Assembly (NCBI RefSeq): GCF_004379255.2
Contig: NC_056035.1
Span: 34,983,208-35,047,207 of the forward strand
From: Salvia splendens
Lineage: Eukaryota; Streptophyta; Magnoliopsida; Lamiales; Lamiaceae
Reading direction: 5' to 3'
DNA length: 64,000 nucleotides
A program made the translations under genes and the position numbers. Shown piece by piece: positions 55,213 to 64,000 of the stretch (the stretch's first letter is position 1; each line of letters begins with the position of its first letter). The notes beneath the pieces are model-generated. The model had not been told where the DNA came from, made no database searches, and saw nothing but the letters and a program-made list of their open reading frames with translations.

Positions 55213-55225
55213 GAGGTTGGAGTAC

Positions 55226-55358
55226 AGAGAATTCGCCCAACCGTGCGCTTTCTCTAGGAAGAATCACCCGACCGGGCGTTTTTGAAGGAATCGGGAATCC
55301 AGAGAGTTCGCCCGACCGGGCGTTATGGCGACTTAAAATCGCCCGACCGGGCGATGCG
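55226..55358. repeat. Spaced palindrome array (CGCCCGACCGGGCG)
   Basis: Four copies at spacings of roughly 30-50 bp: TCGCCCAACCGTGCG, TCACCCGACCGGGCG, TCGCCCGACCGGGCG and TCGCCCGACCGGGCG. Each is a near-perfect self-complementary hairpin in the GC-rich part of the LTR, just upstream of its TATA box. Confidence 0.85.
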
Positions 55359-55384
55359 TGCGGAATGTATAATTCCACCCCGGG

Positions 55385-55391
55385 TATAAAA
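55385..55391 (+). promoter_or_regulatory. TATA box of the large LTR
   Basis: TATAAAA in CCCCGGGTATAAAAGAGACC, directly downstream of the palindrome array. It marks the plus-strand orientation of the LTR. Confidence 0.6.
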
Positions 55392-56365
55392 GAGACCTAG
55401 GTTTTCGACACCAAGACACGAGACACGTCCAGAAGCAGTTTTTGAAGGGTTGAGAGCGGATTTGAGAGACAAGGAGTCACAATCCTCAACAAGGTTGAAG
55501 ACGAAGACGAATTGCCGTTCAATCCATCCTTGGGAGTATTTTCATTAGTTTTCCTATTCAACTCAATGTTTATGGATTATTCTTGTGTTTTTTAGTTGAA
55601 TATGAGTAGCTAAATCTTTTGTAGAGTATTGGTGAAGACTACATGAACACTTGTGATTAATTCAATAGCTTTTGATTACCTATGCTCTTGTAATTATTTT
55701 GTTTCATTCTTATGTCTTTTCAATTCAATTGCTTAGCTACCAATTGGATATGTTGACCTAGATTTGTGTAATCGAGAGATACCGGTTTAGGATTGATGAA
55801 AGAATGAACAACGCCTAGATAATTTGCATTCGAGAGAAGGAATTCTAGAGTGAGGGCTTGGGTCTTTTGTTTAAAGGAGTTAATTGTGAAGTATTAGAAG
55901 GAGACTTCAATATTAATAGTTAATCAACGGGTTGAGTGCACTCGAGAGGGGGCTTAGCCTAGACTAGATACTTTCCTACTAATCCTATAGACTTCAATGG
56001 GTAATCAAAGTTGTTGAGTTGCTTACATTGTGGTTGTTGTAGTCGGATCCACGGCTCTACCTCGTTATCCTATTTGAAACTTGCTCTTTTGTCTCTTGTT
56101 TTACTTTGTTTATGTTTAATAGTTACATACCAAAACCAAACCTTTGATTTGTTTGGATAGTAGTTAACATCGGTCCGTGGTACTTGAGTTTATACAATTT
56201 GTCTCTGTGGGATACGATACTCTTCCTTGCTTTGTGCTACACTAGCCCCGTACACTTGCGGGAATTTCTTGTGTTAAAATAAGTTGAGTTGGTGAGACCT
56301 CTATTTCGCGAGAAAAAATCCAGTGCTCCAAGCATACCACAGTGGACAGTTGATGTAGTATGCCT

Positions 56366-56762
56366 AGAGATGCCCAAGGTTTTCGGTTCCGGCGTTAACC
56401 ACGGAACCGGAACAGTGACTTTTTTCTTGAACCGGAACCGCCATATTTTGAACCTCGGGCCGGTTCTGGTTCCAAATTTTAAGAACTGAAACCGTGTCGG
56501 AACCGCCGATTCCGAACGGTTCCAAACCGGAATCGCAAAAAACCGCCGGAAATCTGGTTTGGAACCTTGAAAAGCCGTACAAAACCGTCGGAAAAGCGAT
56601 GGTTCTGAACCGAAATCGAAACCGTAACCGTAACCGTCGGTTTTGGAACCGGAACCGGGACCGTAAAGCACCATCGCGGTTCGATTCCGATTCGACAATT
56701 TTCGAAATCGAAACCGGCGGTTCGGAACCGTAACCGCCGGTTTCGAAACCGTGGGCATCTCC
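56366..56762. mobile_element. hAT-type MITE rich in GGAACCG repeats
   Basis: The ends AGAGATGCCCAAGGTTTTCG and CGAAACCGTGGGCATCTCC are inverted repeats. The flanking 8 bp are GTATGCCT and GTATGCCC (7 of 8 identical), the size expected for hAT. The interior is filled with GGAACCG and CGGTTCC motifs on both strands. Open frames inside are by-products of these repeats. Confidence 0.8.
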
Positions 56763-57105
56763 GTATGCCCTACCAATAAGGTTTTGACAACTAAAAATAT
56801 ACATGGACCACACCTCCATCTATAAACACACATGGCTGCACATATATAGAAATTTTGCATGTCCCTTATTAACACATATATCTCTATATACACACATTAA
56901 TTACACTATATTTAATGCACTTATATTTTTCACATTAAATAAAGATTACGGTGAATAGTCTTATCTACATTATTCTTATTTTTACTTTATTATATATCCA
57001 CTTTAACTATTTTTAACGATTTTTTCAAAACGAGTGCAAAAAAGAAGTGACTCAACTTAGTTTAAACTAAGGGAGTACTAGTTAGCAAGCAATTGATCAC
57101 CGCCC
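56763..57105. other. AT-rich spacer
   Basis: No gene or repeat recognised, apart from short (AT)n-rich patches. Confidence 0.5.
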
Positions 57106-57108
57106 TAA

Positions 57109-58718
57109 GAGCATCCGCAGTGGGCCGGACGATAGCCTGCTCGATGCATCGTCCGCCACTGTAGCAAGGTGGACGATAGCGGATCTTTCGTTCGCGCCCT
57201 ATGCATCGTCCGTGGACATGGCATCGGAATACGCATCGTCCGCGGTATCATCCACCCCATTGAGGGCCACGCGGACGATACCGCGAACGATGCTATGCGT
57301 TTTACATTTTTTTATTTCTTCTATATCTATGTGTATATATATCACACTTTTCCAACTTCTATTTCACTCTACTCCATTCTTTTCCTCTATTTCTCTCTAA
57401 AATAATGAATCCAGACTATTTCCCAAATCCGAATAGTCTCGGCGGATTGCTGATGTTCGGTGGTGGTGCCCGGTGGCCGGGTACAGACCCTGTCGAATAC
57501 ACCGGGTACCATCGAGTCCAACTGGAGCCTAACACCGGGTACGATTCGGATTTCACCACGGATTCCTACGGACTGTCTGACATGGAGTCGTCTCCCTTCC
57601 GCGCCTCCGCCCCCAAGGAAAGGAAGAAGAGAACCAACAGCAGAGCCCAGAAGTTTCCGCCTCCGGAGAACAACGAATAATTTGCCCCATGGGGGACGAA
57701 TTACAGCCCCGAAGACACCATTCTTCTGACGAGGTGTTAGGTTGATATTTAGGAGGACACGGTGTTTTCCAACAACTAAGGGCGAATCGCGTATTGGGAG
57801 CGCATCACTGAGCGCTACAACGCAACCAAGCCGGCCGCCGAGTACAAGCGCAGGAGGGAGCAGCTCCGCAAGCACTAGGATCAGGTGAAGAAGCAGCTCA
57901 ACTGGTTCTCGGTGGAGTATATGAAGTGCTTAAGGGAGCAGGGCAGCGGCGAGAGTTTGTCCGACGTACGCGATAAAGCGTTGGCGTCGTACTTATCAAT
58001 GTACGACGAGTTCAAGCACTACTCCGCCTGGCTCATCGTGAAGGACAATCAGAAGTTTCAAGGAGGGACTAATCCCATATCGTCTGCATCGAAGAGGACG
58101 AAGAACACCGCTACCGGTGATTATACGAGCAGCAACAGCGGCGCACCTCCGATGGACCTCAACCAACCGATGTACGAGGATGAGAGCTCTGGCACACCAA
58201 TGTCCACCCGGCGTCCCATTGGCAACAAAACTGCCAAGAACAAGGGGAAGAGGAAGACGACGACCTCACAAAACCCAGCCCCTGCCCAGACTTTGGCTGC
58301 GCCGCATGCCTACGGGGACTTGGTGAGGGTCGCCACCCACAAGACGTTGTTGGACACGCACAATGCCCTCAGGCAGACTGATGACCTGGGTGAAGCCCAA
58401 TACCTCAAGCAGATGATCAGTGATCTCCAACGCCAGTTGGGAATGAACTAGACTAGTAGTGCACTTGTTTTTTTTCTATCTTCCTATCGTTGTAACTTTT
58501 TTTTTAATTAAGTAAAATGTATGGTTTATCTTTAATTTGTCTTGCTTTATATTTATTTTGTTTGACATATTTGCAAACATAAAAAATAACAACAAAATAG
58601 TAGTAAAAACTATAGGTCGAGCTATAGGGCGGGCAATAGGATACCCCACTGCAGGTGAATAGGTAGGAGGATAAAATGCTGACATGGCCAGCTATATGAC
58701 GCTCCATTGTGGATGCTT
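57109..58718 (+). mobile_element. PIF/Harbinger-type element with only a Myb-like ORF (H5)
   Basis: About 1.61 kb. The left end is GAGCATCCGCAGTGGG after TAA; the right end is CCATTGTGGATGCTT before TAC. The GC-rich left subterminal block (57120-57295) carries repeated GCATCGTCC and GGACGATA motifs. A TATATATA box lies near 57336, ahead of the ORF at 57405. No transposase ORF is present. Confidence 0.78.
57405..58451 (+). pseudogene. Harbinger Myb-like accessory protein with five in-frame stops
   Basis: One frame runs from the ATG at 57405 to the final TAG at 58449 without any frameshift. It contains internal stops at 57678 (TAA), 57738 (TAG), 57750 (TAG), 57777 (TAA) and 57876 (TAG). The N-terminal part resembles other family members (PDYFPNPNSLGGLLMFGG). 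The Myb/SANT-like domain covers about 57690-58080 (YSPEDTILLTR, AYWERITERYN, QLNWFSVEYMKCL). The C-terminal part has a basic KNKGKRK stretch and a helical end. Trp and Gln codons are likely ancestral states at several of the stops. Confidence 0.85.
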
Positions 58719-58720
58719 TA

Positions 58721-59085
58721 CTATAGAATTCTCTAGATATTAGAAATTAGGATATCTAGATATTTTTAGGAGAATTATCTAGATATGAAATTCTCTAGAT
58801 GATAGATATTATTTAAGAAAATATCTAGATTTTTATAGAGAAAAATCTAAAATATAAAAGAATGAAAAGTAGAGAATTCTATAATAAGTTAGTAATAGCT
58901 ATAACAATGGGAGAGTTGTACCATTTTGCACAAGTTGTAGAGTTTGAAAATAAAGTGTTCCTTAGTTTCCCACATCACCAACATCTCCTAAATCAGTTCA
59001 CATATATTCAACCAATTGTCCTCTCAAATATTCCCTCCAAACTAAATTATTCCTCCAATATATATATTATATTCCAACACGAATA
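58721..59085. other. AT-rich, CTAGAT-repeat segment, possible LTR remnant
   Basis: TATAGAATTCTCTAGATATT near 58723 and GTAGAGAATTCTATAATAA near 58870 are inverted matches, and several TATCTAGAT motifs lie between. The composition resembles copia LTR ends, but no target duplication was found. Confidence 0.35.
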
Positions 59086-59127
59086 CCAGTGTCATACAAT
59101 AAACGACTCATCTTGTCGTTCGAACAA

Positions 59128-59170
59128 CATATGTCGTGCTACATTATTCATACATTCATTAGGGTAGGAA
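59128..59170 (-). pseudogene. Possible epoxide hydrolase 3'-flank fragment
   Basis: GCTACATTATTCATACATTC followed by a purine-rich stretch resembles the downstream flank of relic B at 41392-41430. It is short and non-coding, and is tentative evidence of another lost copy. Confidence 0.4.
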
Positions 59171-59492
59171 GAAGAAGAATTATGGTTGCACTCCGCCTCC
59201 CTCCGCCTCCCGCCAACCTCGTGAAACGCCCTGATTTCAGAAGCAAGAAATCCCTCTTGTCACTCTCAAATATTAGGAAAGTGAAATAAAGGTATATACT
59301 ACAATTAATTGACTGAAACATTGTCTACACATGTGTTCCTCTCATATCACTCATTTCGTTTACTCTTCAATATCTCTCTCAGTTCTTTTCCACTTCCGTT
59401 GATGCAAACCAAATAACACGTCCATGCAAAATTAGCAAAGTTCAGCGATCTCACCACAATGTTCACCGATCTCGTTCACCCAATCTCACTCT

Positions 59493-59500
59493 ATATATAT
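59493..59500 (+). promoter_or_regulatory. TATA box of small gene copy 2
   Basis: TATATATA within the promoter block shared with copy 1 (46743). The ATG follows at 59556. Confidence 0.5.
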
Positions 59501-59555
59501 GTATCAACAGTTCTATTCAGTATTCACAAGTTATTCAGCAAAAATCCATAAATAA

Positions 59556-59859
59556 ATGGCTTCCAGCCTGTCCGCCTCCAAATCCGAATCACAATCCGCC
59601 GCCTGTCGCCGCCACCACGTCCGTCGACATTGACGAACTATTGGCCGCCATCTCCACTGCCTCCCTATCCGAATCCGCCACCGCTTCCACCTCCGGCTCC
59701 TGCTGCGGCGGCCGCGCCCATGGTTGTGGTCGCACCACCGGCCGCGCCAACATGCCTGCGTACGTCGCTCGCTCTCCTTTGGAGAGGCCACCGAAGCCTG
59801 CAAAAAAGGCTATGAAATCCATTGACAGGAGCGCAAAATTCAAAGACAAAAAACGTTGA
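59556..59859 (+). pseudogene. Small Ala/Ser-rich protein gene, copy 2, frameshifted
   Basis: The ATG at 59556 aligns with the copy 1 start, but an early indel puts it in a frame that stops after 25 codons. The family frame continues from 59641 to 59859: AAISTASLSESATASTSGS, then NMPAYVARSPLERPPKPAKK and SIDRSAKFKDKKR. It ends in a strongly basic C terminus. Copy 2 lacks the 480-bp insertion of copy 1 and so shows the uninterrupted 3' part. Function and family are unknown. About 230 bp of 3' flank is also shared with copy 1. Confidence 0.55.
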
Positions 59860-60258
59860 GTGGCTCGGCCATGCTTCCATGATCCATCAATCTTTTGCTA
59901 ATTCTAGTCAAAGTTCCATCGATCTTTTGCTAATTCTAGTAAGTTAAGCCTAATGAATTCCAGTCAAGCACCTCTCTGTTTTTTTAATTCCTAGTCTTTT
60001 AAGTCTAATGATTTCGGTTTCCACTCTGTTTTTTTAATTCCTAGTTAAGTCTAATGGTTTTCCGTTGTAATTAATGATTATCAATGCATATAAAGTATCG
60101 ATGGATTAATGATTGATTTCGTTTATTTGAATCCATATTATTCTCAAGTATCGATGGCTTAATGATTGATTTCGTTTATTCGCAATGCTGATTATTCTCT
60201 CAAGTTATTCTTGATGCCATATTTGAGAAAGTCAAAATGAAAATAAATACGAGTATTA

Positions 60259-60874
60259 GGGTATCTACTATGAGACCGCCGCGCCTATAGCCCTGGCGGG
60301 GGTGATCCCGGGCTGCCTTATAGTGCAGGCGACGTCCGCCCCGGGGCGGACGAAAAAAAGGGGGCGGATGGTCATGCGGAGAAACCGGGGCGATGACGCG
60401 CCGGTCGGCCTTTCGCCGCGCCTATAGGTGCGCCGGCCTATAGTGTGCCGGCGCCTCGGCATAATTTATTTATTAATTTTTTTATTTTCGACATTTTTAG
60501 TAAGAGAGGGGGAGATTGGAGAAGGAAGGAGGAGGAAGGAAGAAGGAGGAAGGAGTAGGTAGTGCACGTTTTTGGAGAGAGAAAGAGGGGTAGTACACGT
60601 TTGTACCTATTTTTATACATCTTTTTTATTCGGTTCCAATTGTTTACGAATATTCGGTCCCAATTACCCCATTTTCTAATTATTTACATTCCGATAATTG
60701 TAATTATAATTGATTTAAAATAAATGAAAAAATTAAAATAAAATTTGGTTATAAAATTTCGGGGCTATTGGAAGTGTCCGCCTATAGTGGCGGGCGCGGA
60801 CAAAAAAACTGGGGCTGTGGAAAAAAAAAAAGGGGGCAGGGCTATTAGGGACGTCCGCCTTACAATGGACACTC
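60259..60874. mobile_element. Tourist/Harbinger-type MITE, 616 bp
   Basis: TTA lies on both sides (60256-60258 and 60875-60877). The ends GGGTATCTACTATGAG and TTACAATGGACACTC resemble the Harbinger termini of the window. GC-rich subterminal blocks contain repeated CGCCTATAG and GGGCGGA motifs. No ORF. Confidence 0.65.
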
Positions 60875-60958
60875 TTAATACACCAAAAAAGGGGACCACG
60901 TATGCAAAAATAACAGAAATTTTCCTACTGACAAGATGCAGTGATATTAGGGGAAAAG

Positions 60959-61219
60959 TATGAACTTTAGTTCGGCACGAGTTTTAATGAATAAAGGGGA
61001 AGTAAGAGAGAGAGAGAAATGATAGTAGAAATAATGTTAGTGGAGAGTGAGGTCCACATTATTATAATGGTATAAGTGTTAATGGTAATGGTATAAGTTG
61101 TAAATAAAATGATGTGTAGGGATAGTATGTAGTTTGAATTTTTAAAATTAAAAAGTTCATACTCTTTAGGGACGGACATAAAAGAAAATAATTCATACTC
61201 CTTGGGGACAGAGGAAGTA
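60959..61219. mobile_element. Stowaway-like MITE, diverged
   Basis: The right end GGGGACAGAGGAAG before TA is typical; the left end is poorly preserved. The repeated GTTCATACTC / AATTCATACTCC pieces near 61156 and 61190 suggest internal rearrangement. Confidence 0.4.
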
Positions 61220-61220
61220 T

Positions 61221-61782
61221 CTAAAAGACAAAAGTGATCAAATCACTCTAAGCTATCACTCCGATTCAAGATCCAAACCAACCAAAAATCTTCCCCAAAA
61301 ATCAAGTCTTTAGTGTTAAAAAATCGAGAGATTTCGAACTATGTGTCTCAATTCGCTGATCTTTCGAGATTTCGATTAAATTCGCTAACCTTTCAGAATA
61401 TGAGATCAAAACATGCAAATTTTTCAGAATAAGGGATTTTGCTTATTTATCTTTTTTTCTTCTTTTTTTTCTTATTACTTCTCACCCTACATTTATCAAT
61501 TAACTAAATTAGCCGCTTCAAATTTGGACCCTTTGAAATTTTTGCCGCCCACTCCACATCATTTCTTTCCGATACTCCATACCGACTCCCTCCACATTCC
61601 CTAAAGTCTTTGGGAGGCACAACAAAACAATTAGGTAAAGAAGCTTTGGCACATGAGAAATTTATGGCGGATGGGTTTTGGACGAGGAATCATTAGGCCA
61701 ACACAAAAATTACAACTCTTCTCAAACACTTTGCATCGCCGACCAGTTTTATGCACTATCATTCTCTTATACTCCCTCCATC
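61221..61782. other. Non-coding spacer
   Basis: No gene or clear repeat. A degenerate CTCCCTCCATC lies directly against the hAT-type element. Confidence 0.45.
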
Positions 61783-62368
61783 TAGGGGTGGGGAATTATA
61801 CTGAAATATCAGACTTATCTTACCGAAAATACCGATTTTTCGGTATATCGTAATTTATACCGTACCAAATCTTTTGGTACGGTAACGGTATTAGATTTCA
61901 TATACCGTGGTATACCGAATCTTTGGCATATCGATATATATCGTCATACCAAATCGTTGATATATATCGACACTTCGGTATACCGGTATACTGATTTATT
62001 ATTATTATATATATATATATAAACATACTATATATATATATATTTATGTTATAATTATATTCAAATTTAAAAATAAAATTCTCTTTATACGAAAATAAAA
62101 AATAGACTTCTTTTTTTTTAATATTTTGGGTATAATAGATTTTTTTCGTTATAACAGGTATAACGGTATGTCGTATCAGAGTTCGGTATACCGCAAAAGT
62201 ACAACATACTGAAATGTGATACGGTATACCGAAAACACGGTATAGTAACGGTATAAAAAACTACCTTACCGAATTTTCGGTATACCAAAAAATTCAGTAC
62301 GGTATCGGTATGGTGTTTTATCATACTGTAACTTTCGGTACGGTATACGGTATGACACTCATGGTACG

Positions 62369-63891
62369 TAAAAGAATAGGTTTTTCTAGGGTAGTGGTGT
62401 GGTCAAATGATCAGGAGGATATCCCAACCTAGCTGAGTCATTGGCACGACAGCCTAAACCTGGTATCAACAAAAATTTCTCAACCCACTTCTACTGGCTA
62501 GTATAGTGGATGTTAGGGTCGAATCCTACAGAGATGGACACGTCAGAGAAATTGTAGTGATAATCTGGAAGGTTGGTTTGCTACCACGCTTGGGTTGAGT
62601 TTTTATCTAGACGGGGAAGTTAAAGAGTCTACTCTATTGACTAGTGGGCGTGACAATTGTCGGCATGTGGTTGTGTACGTGAATATGTGGGACAAAGTGT
62701 TTCAAGGACATGTGGAAAATGTAATATTACTATAAATGGCTAAACAGAATAACAGGAAATATTTGGTGGTGCAGGGCTGCTACTGTTAGGTCTGTAGGAT
62801 ATCTGAAAAGGTAAGGAAAAAAAGTAAAAGCAACTAAAAAGTAAAAGTGGTCCAAAAAGCATAAAGGATGTTGTCTTCACCACCAAGTAACACAAAAACT
62901 CATCAACTTCATCAGCTCCATTAACGATTCACATAAATTATGCAACCTTAAACTGAAATTAAACTCCAAAATCAAAAGATCAAACGGTAACTCTTAACTT
63001 ATGCTAACTAACAAGGCATGCAAGGTGAGTGGAATTTCTCGACTGCGATTTCATGCCTTTTTCAGACTTAAACGATCAACAAACAAGAAATTCACACAAC
63101 AACCAGATCTAACTGAATCACAAGAAATTCTTACTTAAACATGCAGATTCAACGCTAAATTTCCAGATCTATCTAAGCAAGGCAGAATGAACATGTTGCA
63201 ACACATAAGATGAACAAAAAGCGGAATCAAACTTCATTAAGAGCAGGTACTTCAGAATCCAAAAGACAACTAAAATTACGAAATATTCGAAAGATGAAAC
63301 AACTAAAGTTAAGCTAAGAAACGCGATTAAAGATTGTTTTGCCCCACGGGCGATGAAACAGTGTGTCTGCTACAATGTTGACTAGCTAGAACGACTGTGA
63401 ACTTTCTCCGGCGGGTGGCCGGAATCTTCAGGTAACCATGGCTGTGGCGAGGAATGAGATGTGCAGGAGCTAAACTGCTGCTGGAACTAAGGTTATCCGA
63501 GAGAGAGCTTTTCGAACTAGAGTTAAGTGTGTAAAAGTGAAGATCTTCTTGGTAATGGTGAATGTTGAACTCTTCTTTCTCAAAGTGACCTTCTATTTAT
63601 AGGTTGGCTTGCCCTCACTTTTAGGGTTGACTTCCTTCGTGAAATGTCTCTTTTGCCCCCGTGTGTAGTTGGTCATTCCTAGCAATCCTTTCTTCTCCAT
63701 CTCGAGCCTTTTTTTGGCATGCATCCTGGCCAGTATTGCACCCTTCTGGTGCCTTTTTCACCTGAGTTGTATGACCACTTTCCTACTGGCTTGTACCATT
63801 TTTCCTGCACACTTAGGCAACTTTCTTGCAGATAATGCATGTTAATCACATCATACTGACCAATAACCAAGGTCTAGAATACGACTTATCA
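62369..63891 (-). mobile_element. LTR-like insertion inside the hAT-type element
   Basis: On the minus strand it begins TGATAAGTCGTATTCTAGACC and carries a TATAAATAG box near 63598. Near 62525 it has a CTCTGTAGGATTCGACCC sequence like those near the end of large gypsy LTRs. GTACG stands on both sides (62364-62368 and 63892-63896). The 3' terminus does not end in CA. No ORF of note, so it is probably a solo LTR. Confidence 0.5.
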
Positions 63892-63960
63892 GTACGGTAT
63901 ACCGTACCGAACCATGGTCTAGAATACGACTTATCAGTACGGTATACCGTACCGAACCAC
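63871..63960 (+). repeat. 45-bp tandem duplication at an insertion junction
   Basis: Two copies (63871-63915 and 63916-63960), each starting GGTCTAGAATACGACTTATC and ending with the hAT terminal repeat. Each copy spans the junction between the LTR-like insertion and the hAT arm. Confidence 0.85.
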
Positions 63961-64000
63961 CTCTACCTTCATCCACGAAAAATAGGGCATATTTGCCATT

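Larger units (their letters stand above)
54544..56291 (+). mobile_element. Large solo LTR-like sequence, Athila/Tat style, interrupted
   Basis: It begins TGATAAACTCGTAGTTTAGC after GTGAG (54539-54543) and ends before GTGAG (56292-56296). It contains a TATAAAA box at 55385 and ends with the GTGGGATACGATACTC... GTACACTTGC type of sequence seen at the 3' side of many large gypsy LTRs. The terminal CA expected at its end is not present, so the right boundary is uncertain. No internal genes remain. A smaller solo LTR is inserted at 54715-55212. Confidence 0.5.
61783..63965. mobile_element. hAT-type element with CGGTATACCG repeats, split by an insertion
   Basis: The left end TAGGGGTGGGG and right end CCACCTCTA are inverted repeats. 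The flanks CCTCCATC (61775-61782) and CCTTCATC (63966-63973) agree at 7 of 8 bases, as expected for hAT. The outer parts are full of CGGTATACCG palindromes. The middle, 62369-63891, is a different element. Non-coding. Confidence 0.7.

Noticed and set aside
56237..56893. Minus-strand 218-codon open frame
   Set aside because: It runs through the GGAACCG-rich hAT MITE. The translated product is repeat-derived.
60967..61179. Hydrophobic minus-strand open frame
   Set aside because: AT-rich MITE sequence produces such frames. No start context or homology.

Overview
The window is plant nuclear DNA, most likely from a eudicot. The evidence is spliced genes with short AT-rich introns, an AT-rich intergenic background, and a dense, nested load of plant transposable elements (Ty3/gypsy Tat, Ty1/copia, PIF/Harbinger, hAT, Mutator-type, Stowaway-like, Helitron-like). 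The exact taxon cannot be read from the sequence.

Three host genes look intact. (1) A MATE/DETOXIFICATION transporter on the minus strand, 7268-5706, two exons, 491 aa. (2) A GEX2 (GAMETE EXPRESSED 2) homologue on the plus strand, 14509-19116, 16 exons that join in phase, 1,051 aa. (3) A soluble epoxide hydrolase on the minus strand, 53559-51791, three exons, 317 aa, with all catalytic residues present.

Layout. 1-5700: intergenic DNA with a decayed Harbinger-type element carrying a Myb-like ORF. 5706-7268: MATE gene. 7.3-14.5 kb: AT-rich, no gene seen. 14.5-19.1 kb: GEX2. 19.5-30.5 kb: a complete Tat-lineage LTR retrotransposon on the minus strand with identical LTRs, inserted in an epoxide-hydrolase relic. 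It has gag and pol separated by one in-frame UAG in a leaky context, a spliced antisense gene plus a second antisense ORF, and tandem repeats. 30.6-33.4 kb: MITEs and a Helitron-like end. 33.4-39.15 kb: an F-box pseudogene split by a copia element with a 5-bp target duplication. 39.2-46.3 kb: Harbinger elements, a Tourist-like MITE and an epoxide-hydrolase relic. 46.4-51.4 kb: a small duplicated gene, a gypsy remnant with a solo LTR, and a tandem chain of small LTR elements. 51.8-53.6 kb: the epoxide hydrolase, with a Mutator-type foldback MITE upstream. 54.5-56.8 kb: nested solo LTRs and a hAT MITE. 57.1-58.7 kb: a Harbinger Myb element broken only by stop codons. 59-60.1 kb: second copy of the small gene. 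60.2-64 kb: MITEs and a hAT-type element with an LTR-like insertion.

Two themes stand out. Epoxide-hydrolase fragments occur at six or more places around one intact copy, which suggests an old tandem cluster shattered by transposons. The Harbinger-type elements share TIRs and TTA/TAA target sites, but each carries only a transposase ORF or only a Myb-like ORF, never both.
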